64,000 nt of DNA from contig JABRWF010000005.1 in NCBI GenBank assembly GCA_018343915.1, positions 3,383,001 to 3,447,000 of the forward strand, in the 5' to 3' direction. Origin of the DNA: Agroathelia rolfsii. Its lineage: Eukaryota; Basidiomycota; Agaricomycetes; Amylocorticiales; Amylocorticiaceae. A model generated the notes under the pieces. It was not told the origin of the DNA. It did no database searches and saw only the letters and a list, made by a program, of their open reading frames with translations. A program made the position numbers and the translations under genes. Below, one piece after another: positions 58,287 to 64,000 of the stretch (position 1 is the first letter of the stretch; the number at the start of each line of letters is the position of its first letter).

Positions 58287-61200
58287 ATGCCCCCCAAGAA
58301 CACCCGCAATGCCAGCAAGAAGCCTAGCACTGCGCCGGTCCATAGAGCAATATCTCCACGGCTGGATGAGCACAGCTTGCTCATGGACATGGATGTCGCC
58401 AAAGACTCTCCATTAGTTCCCACTCAACTTTCCGTCTTACCTGATGTGCCATTGGTGGACACATGGCCTGCTGCTGCATCCCAAGAGCACGAGGTCAATG
58501 ACGAGCCACCCAGTAATACAGAATCACCACCACCTCCCGCACCTTCGAATGACGCCGATCAGAATGCACACACTAGATCCCCCGTGCTGGCAAGGTAAGC
58601 ATTTCTTATCCTCATCTCTACCGTTACGCGGGGGAAGGGGGACGGATGCCTCGAACGTATCACTGGCATCTATAGCGTTCGCGCGGTCCAATGACATCGG
58701 CCGCACACAACTTCATTCATTTCACTGTTATTGGCATTTTGCCTTCTCTGAGGACGTGGTAAATGTGTTGGCGGCGTGGCGGAGCTTATTCTTGATAGAA
58801 TGCCAGTGCTTTGATAAGCACAGAGCCTCGCTTAGATTCGCACCCGATCCTGCGCCCTTACATATTATTTCACGCCGTCCAGTGCACTGATCTTGCCCTC
58901 CCCCAGGGAGCCTACCGTACTTGAGAACTTCTCCAAGGCTCTACGTGACTACATGCCCTCCGGGATTCAAGTGCCTGTCGCTGTGCCTTCACCCCCTCGC
59001 GTGTCACGTCCATTATCCTTTGGGAGCTTTGCTTCACGAGCGCCCGACACCCCTGCGATGTGGCAATATGAGCATACGATCGGCTCGGACAACGGTGACG
59101 AACAAGAGTCAGTCCGTCATCTTATGGCCTATCCCGGCTCCAGCGACGGAGATCCCATTCTGTGGTCAAGATGGGATGTGCTGGGTGATGGCCGGCACAT
59201 TCTGATTTCGGCATATTCGCAAGGCATTCAAGTCTGGGACTGCTCAAATCTTAACTCTGTTACCGAGCTGCTGAACCTACGCGGTGCAGAATGGCAAGGA
59301 ATAACTTATGCAGCCATCCTACTTCATCCACTTCATGATCCTCTGCACTCTGATCAACCTATTCTTGGTATTGTGTGAGTATTTGCTGCTTCATTGATAA
59401 ATGAATATGTACTCATCTTGAACCTCTAGCATGAATAATCACGATTTTCTTCTCTATTCTTTAAGGAAACAACAAATCATAAAGCGCATCTCAGTTCCCG
59501 GTCTTCATTCATTTAATTCAAGTCAAGAATACATTATCTTCGTGAGCATCTTTCATATCACATCACACCTATTTTTGTGGCTAACATGTGTCACCAGTGT
59601 ACTATCAATCCAAGAACTTTGCATATCATATCAAACACAACATTCAAATCCATACATACTATAAACTCTACATCTCTTGCGCCTTACCTAGATACCACCC
59701 AGATACCCGTCTTCCATCTTTCTGGCAGGCTTCTGGCTTATGCCTCTGCTCCACCTCGTCCAGACTCACCCGCAGGCCGAGCCAATGCTCAAACAGCTTC
59801 AACATCCTTACTCACCATCCCTCGCTCTTCGGCTGAAATTGGGAGCACCGCGATCAAGGTTGGCGGCTCGGTACTGAGCGGTATGAAGACGCTTGGTGGG
59901 CTGGCTTACTCCACTGCCATGTCTCGTATCGCTCCTGTTGAGCAACGCCCCGTTGTATCGCCGACCCGGGCCGGGACAGGCATGTTCTTCTCCAAGAGTG
60001 CTCCTGCTGGGACGCACGAACGCAGTAGGTCAATTCCCACTGCTACGGATCCTTTGACGAAGGACGACGCTTTATTGGACGCCAATGTCAACGTGACCAA
60101 GGGTTCGTACATCACAGTTATCGATTTGCAGTCGTTGGCGTCGGGCAATTTTATGACGTCCACCGTGGCGTGCTTCGTGGCCTTTAAGCATTCAACCATT
60201 TCATCTATTCAATTTGCTTCGGATGGTACATCATTGGTAGCTGTTTCCGAGGGTGGTCAGGTCCTGCGACGCTTCCATCTTCGTCCAGCATCTACGCAAC
60301 GTCTCATTTCGGACGGTCGACTTTCCGCCAGTGCTGTTGCTGAGACAACACAGCCGCTGCCGTGGCATTCCTATGATTTACGTCGTGGACATACCCCTGG
60401 TGTCATTGAATACTTGGATCAGGCTCATGATGGCCGATGGGTTGCTGCCGGCACAAAGCATCGTACCATCCATGTCTTTGCCATCAATCCCCAAGGTGGT
60501 AAAGCGGACGATGCTAGCCACATGGACGGTAAAGTGCGAAACCCGAGGGATATTGCTGTAAGACGCGCTTCTTGTATTCATCTTTGACACTTGACTGACT
60601 TTGGGCTCATACAGCCTGCACACTTGGATGTCACTCCTATTGTGAGGCTCAAGTTAGCCAAGATGGCCGTTTCTCCGTCCGACGTTTCGAAGCCACCTCT
60701 GGTGTTCACTTTTGTCAGTAGCCATGAGTATGCTGTGCCATCGAGCCTCCTGCCTACCCATGGCTCGCACAATGTTTCGCAACCCAAGCTTGGATCTCCG
60801 CACTCTTCGCCCATGCCATCATTCTCGCCTCCTCGACACCTTCGGCCCACGAACTATCAGGATATTTTGGTGTTTGATCCCGTGGACGGAGAGCTTTCCT
60901 TGCGTCGGTGGTTCGTTGAACGACGGTCCGCGGACCAGATCCGCCTGCCTCTACCAACTACGGCTGGGTTCGGTAACACAAGCATATCGCTGCCAACTGT
61001 CAGCAGTATTAGTGGCGCCATCGGTCTGCCTACTAGGTCCACTGGGGAGAGTGGCGCGTCCACCAAGGCTTCTGGATTAACACAGATGATGGAAATGCCC
61101 GCGGAACTCGTGGCCAGGAGTAGCCTAATTGCTACCTGGGGATTGAAACGCCGGTCGGACTGGGCGGATGTTAGGACGCCTGTTCAGCTGATGCCTGCTG

Positions 61201-62316
61201 CTGCTCCAAAGCGGCGCGGTGGAGCAAGAGTCAAGTGCGTTTGCTATATCTATTTCTACAAGTTATGTGTTATGCTGACCCATTATCATTAGTCCCTTGG
61301 CTCAGGCAGAGTTATCGACCCACTCCAAGTCAGTTAGAGTTGTTCCCAAATCTATTTATTTGTCGCATCAATTCTCCTTCCATACACTGGGCGAGGACTA
61401 TCACGCCCTTATTCGCCGATACCACTTCGACTTGGCTTGTGGTGGCAAAATTGATGTTCGCAAGGAAGTCGAGGCCAATGCATACCCCTCGACAAACATT
61501 GATGATAACGAAGGTTTCGTCGGAGGGATCAGTTTCTCTCCTCAGGACGTGCGTCACGCGCCAGCATCTTTCGACGAGCCATTGGCGAACGCTATGAGTG
61601 CCGGTCTTGATTACGACGGATCTTCTCCCGTGTTACCCATGCTTCCCAACGGCGCATCCGGATCGTACCCCAAATCATTTGTTAACTCGATCCCGATCCG
61701 CAGCATCAGCGATGGTATGACTGGCGGCATCAGTCGGTTGAAGAGGGAGGTGGAGAACCAGTTCAAGATGCGCTCCCCGCCTCTGCGGCCCGTTCGTGAA
61801 CGGGACGGGTCGCTCTCAAGGAGCGTGCCATTAGAGTTCGATGAAGAAGACGATGAAGATTTCCAGATCGCATCTCATGGGTCTGCACCTGTAAATGCGA
61901 CGAGGGACCGGGACGGGGAGAACGATATCGGTTTGCTCTCCCCTCAGTTATTGGCCAGTGCCACGGGACATCATCATCACCAGCTTGAGGGCGGCGCGTC
62001 GTCATCGGCCTCGGCGTCGATTTCTACGCCGTCTACGTTCGCCCGGCCGCTAGAAGAGCACGAGGACGTTTTAGTGCATGATGATGCGACGTCGCAACCT
62101 CAGGCTTGTGAGGATCCTTCGATGGAGGAGTGGAATAGGTGGGGAGCAGAGGAGAGGGCGATCGTTGATGATGTCGAGATGTTTGATGATCTTAACCCTG
62201 TTGGTTTCTTAGATGAAGAGCACGAGGCTCTTCGCGAGGCGCAGGCACAGAGAGAGAAGGAAAGGGCTGCTGCGACGGAGAAGAAGGGCAAAGGGAAAGG
62301 CAAGAAGAGACGGTAG
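58287..62316 (+). CDS. BCAS3-like WD40/PROPPIN-related protein
   Basis: Large beta-propeller protein of roughly 1050 aa in about seven exons. The N-terminal 100 residues are Pro/Ser-rich. The first intron is long (about 58596-58908) and joins VLAR to EPTVLENFSKALRDYMPSG. Propeller strands include WSRWDVLGDGRHILISAYSQ and IQVWDCSN, DFLLYSLRKQQIIKRI, ISSIQFASDGTSLVAVSEGG, VLRRFHLRP, and YDLRRGHTPGVIEYLDQAHD. The BCAS3 block is ...NYQDILVFDPVDGELSLRRW. The C-terminal part has acidic stretches and a lysine-rich end (KKGKGKGKKRR). The animal protein works in autophagy and cytoskeleton functions with PHAF1; the fungal role is not clear. Exact inner exon ends were not all checked. Confidence 0.75.
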
Positions 62317-63125
62317 TTATGGTCTCATTTTTTTTCTTCTTTTCGTTTCTCCACCGGAGTCATCGTACCTTGGGACCGTCTCTTTTGTTCGATCACAGTA
62401 ATGACTATGCAAGCACCATCGTCATGTCCAGTGAACCGACCTTCGTACTTTGACTTAATGTAAGTCATATAGCTAGTAGAAACATGCCAAATATCAAATA
62501 ATGTGTATTTTCGTGAACTATATGCCTTAACGGTACTCGAGAGAAGACCTGTATAAGTGGACAGCCTCTGCCTCTGGTCTGCTCTCTATTCATCTCTTCA
62601 AGTGGCTCTCTTACTCTCCCCAGCTCTCTGATTGTGACACCCCTCTAAAGTTTCTATTGCACCACATCGTGCTCCTTACCAACATGTCGATCTTCATATA
62701 ACACTCTCTCGTCTGCCAGTGCGGCCAGCTGCACACCCTACTGTATTACTTCCTTGGTTACGTCTCTCCCCCTACTCCCCCTCGGATCACAGCTCTAGCT
62801 GAGATAGTGGACGTCTCCGAGAGTCTGATTAAGCATCGGAATCTCCACGTTCATCTCAGCAACACCCGTCTTACTATGCCCGCTTGGATACGTGCTATGA
62901 ACGCAGACCAGTTGCACGTTGGTGTGCATAATTTATTCCCCACCTTTTTGTATATTCCAAGCGCCCACTATTGCCTACAACGGCCATTCATCAGCCATCT
63001 ACGTTTTACCTCATACAAAACCACATTGATTGATTGCTTCAAACTTCTCGTCCCCATTCCTATTATACATATACGTAAGTGCGATTTGATGTGGTCAACC
63101 TATTGGCAATCCATATACACGAATC
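62317..63125. other. intergenic, nothing recognised
   Basis: Pyrimidine-rich 3' side of the BCAS3-like gene. Chance frames only. Confidence 0.45.
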
Positions 63126-63874
63126 TTATCCATTGATGACCCCATCCTTCCTGGTTTTTTTCTTATATTCATCCCTCAATGAATCCAGCAATTTCTCGGT
63201 TGGCACTGTAAATTTGAACTCCTCAGCCCACGTCTTGATTTCCGACCTCTTCACAGCATTGCCTCCGTGTTTCGTGATGAGTCGTTCCAAGGAACCTACA
63301 GCATCGCTCATATCATATGGACGAGCACCCGGCTTTGCTAGACGGTCAAGTTTTGTGAGCAAGGCATACCGCCATGGCGCCGCGTAAACGGCTAAGCCTG
63401 GCTCCCTGAAGACGATTTAATTTTGCTCTATGGCCTCGTCGTAGAGACGCTGGATGGTTCCTTCAGTGATAAGCTCATGGCAGTGAACGAGCACTTCGAG
63501 TCTCAGGCCTAATACCACGTACCTCAATAAACACAGGTGTGTGGTTATTCAACCAGTGATCTCCAAGCTTCAACTTGTTGGCTGCAACGTCTGCAGCAAC
63601 AATAACCCTCGTAAGGTCTTCATGCTTGCTCTTTGTCCGATAAAAAAAAATCCACATCCCCAGTGGACTCGCGTGTATGGAGCAAAAGGGTGTTCACTGC
63701 ACCGCCCACAGCAATGATGGAGATATTTTGGCCTTTGGAATTAAGAGATGCTGCAACATTCTTGAGACCTTGCCGAATGGTATCTGCGGACATAGGTTGC
63801 TCATCAGGTACATTAGGACGAGAGACTATATCGCGAAGGGACGCAATATCATTGGCGGAGAGGCAGTCGCCCAT
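63126..63874 (-). pseudogene. broken nucleotidyltransferase-like gene
   Basis: The minus strand encodes a nucleotidyltransferase-like fold: SIIAVGGAVNTLLLHTRES, then GDVDFF with the metal-binding Asp pair. Directly after it, a run of nine T (plus strand A9, 63642-63650) puts the next block (KHEDLTRVIVAADVAANKLKL) in another frame. A second break follows VFIE near 63520, and a TAA after DEAIEQN interrupts the frame before VFREPGLAVYAAPWRYALL. The last block, ALLTKLDRLAKPGARPYDMSDA, is well kept. Three defects suggest a recent pseudogene. Introns I did not resolve could explain one of them but not the TAA easily. Confidence 0.6.
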
Positions 63875-64000
63875 TGGGTGTGTATTATGTGACTAGAGTG
63901 TACCCATAGTGACAGCTGGTCTCTGAGTTATATATGTAGTACCGCACATCTATCATGATCTATGTACTAAGGAGGGGTCAGAAAGTGAAAAGCCCTTTGC

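Overview
The window is nuclear DNA from a filamentous fungus, almost certainly an Agaricomycete basidiomycete. The support is dense GT-AG introns of about 45-70 bp with CTAAC/CTAAT-like branch points, a GH7 cellobiohydrolase with a fungal cellulose-binding tail, adenylate-forming reductases of the A-T-R type, and fungal-only families (IKS1-like kinase, DUF7137, DUF7330). A Rhizoctonia-like (Ceratobasidiaceae) host is a guess only. Gene models were built by hand from splice sites and reading-frame continuity, and most exon sums close in frame.

Layout. 1-520: 3' end of a GH7-CBM1 cellulase. 1326-1790 (-): mitochondrial ribosomal protein uS8. 2081-4890: 14-exon IKS1-like kinase. 7644-8805: aldo/keto reductase. 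9.4-20.9 kb: accessory region with two direct copies of a segment of about 4.5 kb, each carrying a secreted berberine-bridge-like FAD oxidase gene (10720-13536 and 17945-20769). Between and inside the copies lie two probable TA-flanked MITEs and a pair of diverged direct repeats. 21.2-28.3 kb: intronless DUF2828 protein (-), DUF7137 membrane protein, DUF7330 protein, cyclophilin A. 29.5-30.9 kb: seven-helix membrane protein. 31.7-35.6 kb: first A-T-R reductase. 36-42 kb: eIF3g, YoaK/DUF1275 membrane protein, FKBP12, a type II membrane glycosyltransferase-like protein. 43.1-46.7 kb: secreted cysteine-rich repeat protein facing a secreted carboxylesterase. 47.4-52.7 kb: small Cys-rich protein (-), F-box-like protein, tRNA methyltransferase TRM44 (-). 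53.1-57.0 kb (-): second A-T-R reductase, an inverted paralogue of the first. 58.3-62.3 kb: BCAS3-like protein. 63.1-63.9 kb (-): broken nucleotidyltransferase-like gene.

Function. Housekeeping genes (uS8m, eIF3g, FKBP12, cyclophilin, TRM44, BCAS3) are interleaved with secreted or redox genes (GH7, two FAD oxidases, esterase, Cys-rich protein, AKR, two carboxylate reductases). The last group would suit plant-biomass or aromatic-acid metabolism, but nothing shows that they form one pathway.

The strongest unusual signal is in the two FAD oxidase copies. Three blocks (348, about 739 and 245 bp) are base-for-base identical, introns included, apart from one T in a poly-T run. Exons and introns between and outside the blocks have clearly diverged. 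This mosaic points to recent gene conversion between tandem paralogues, or to an assembly artefact.
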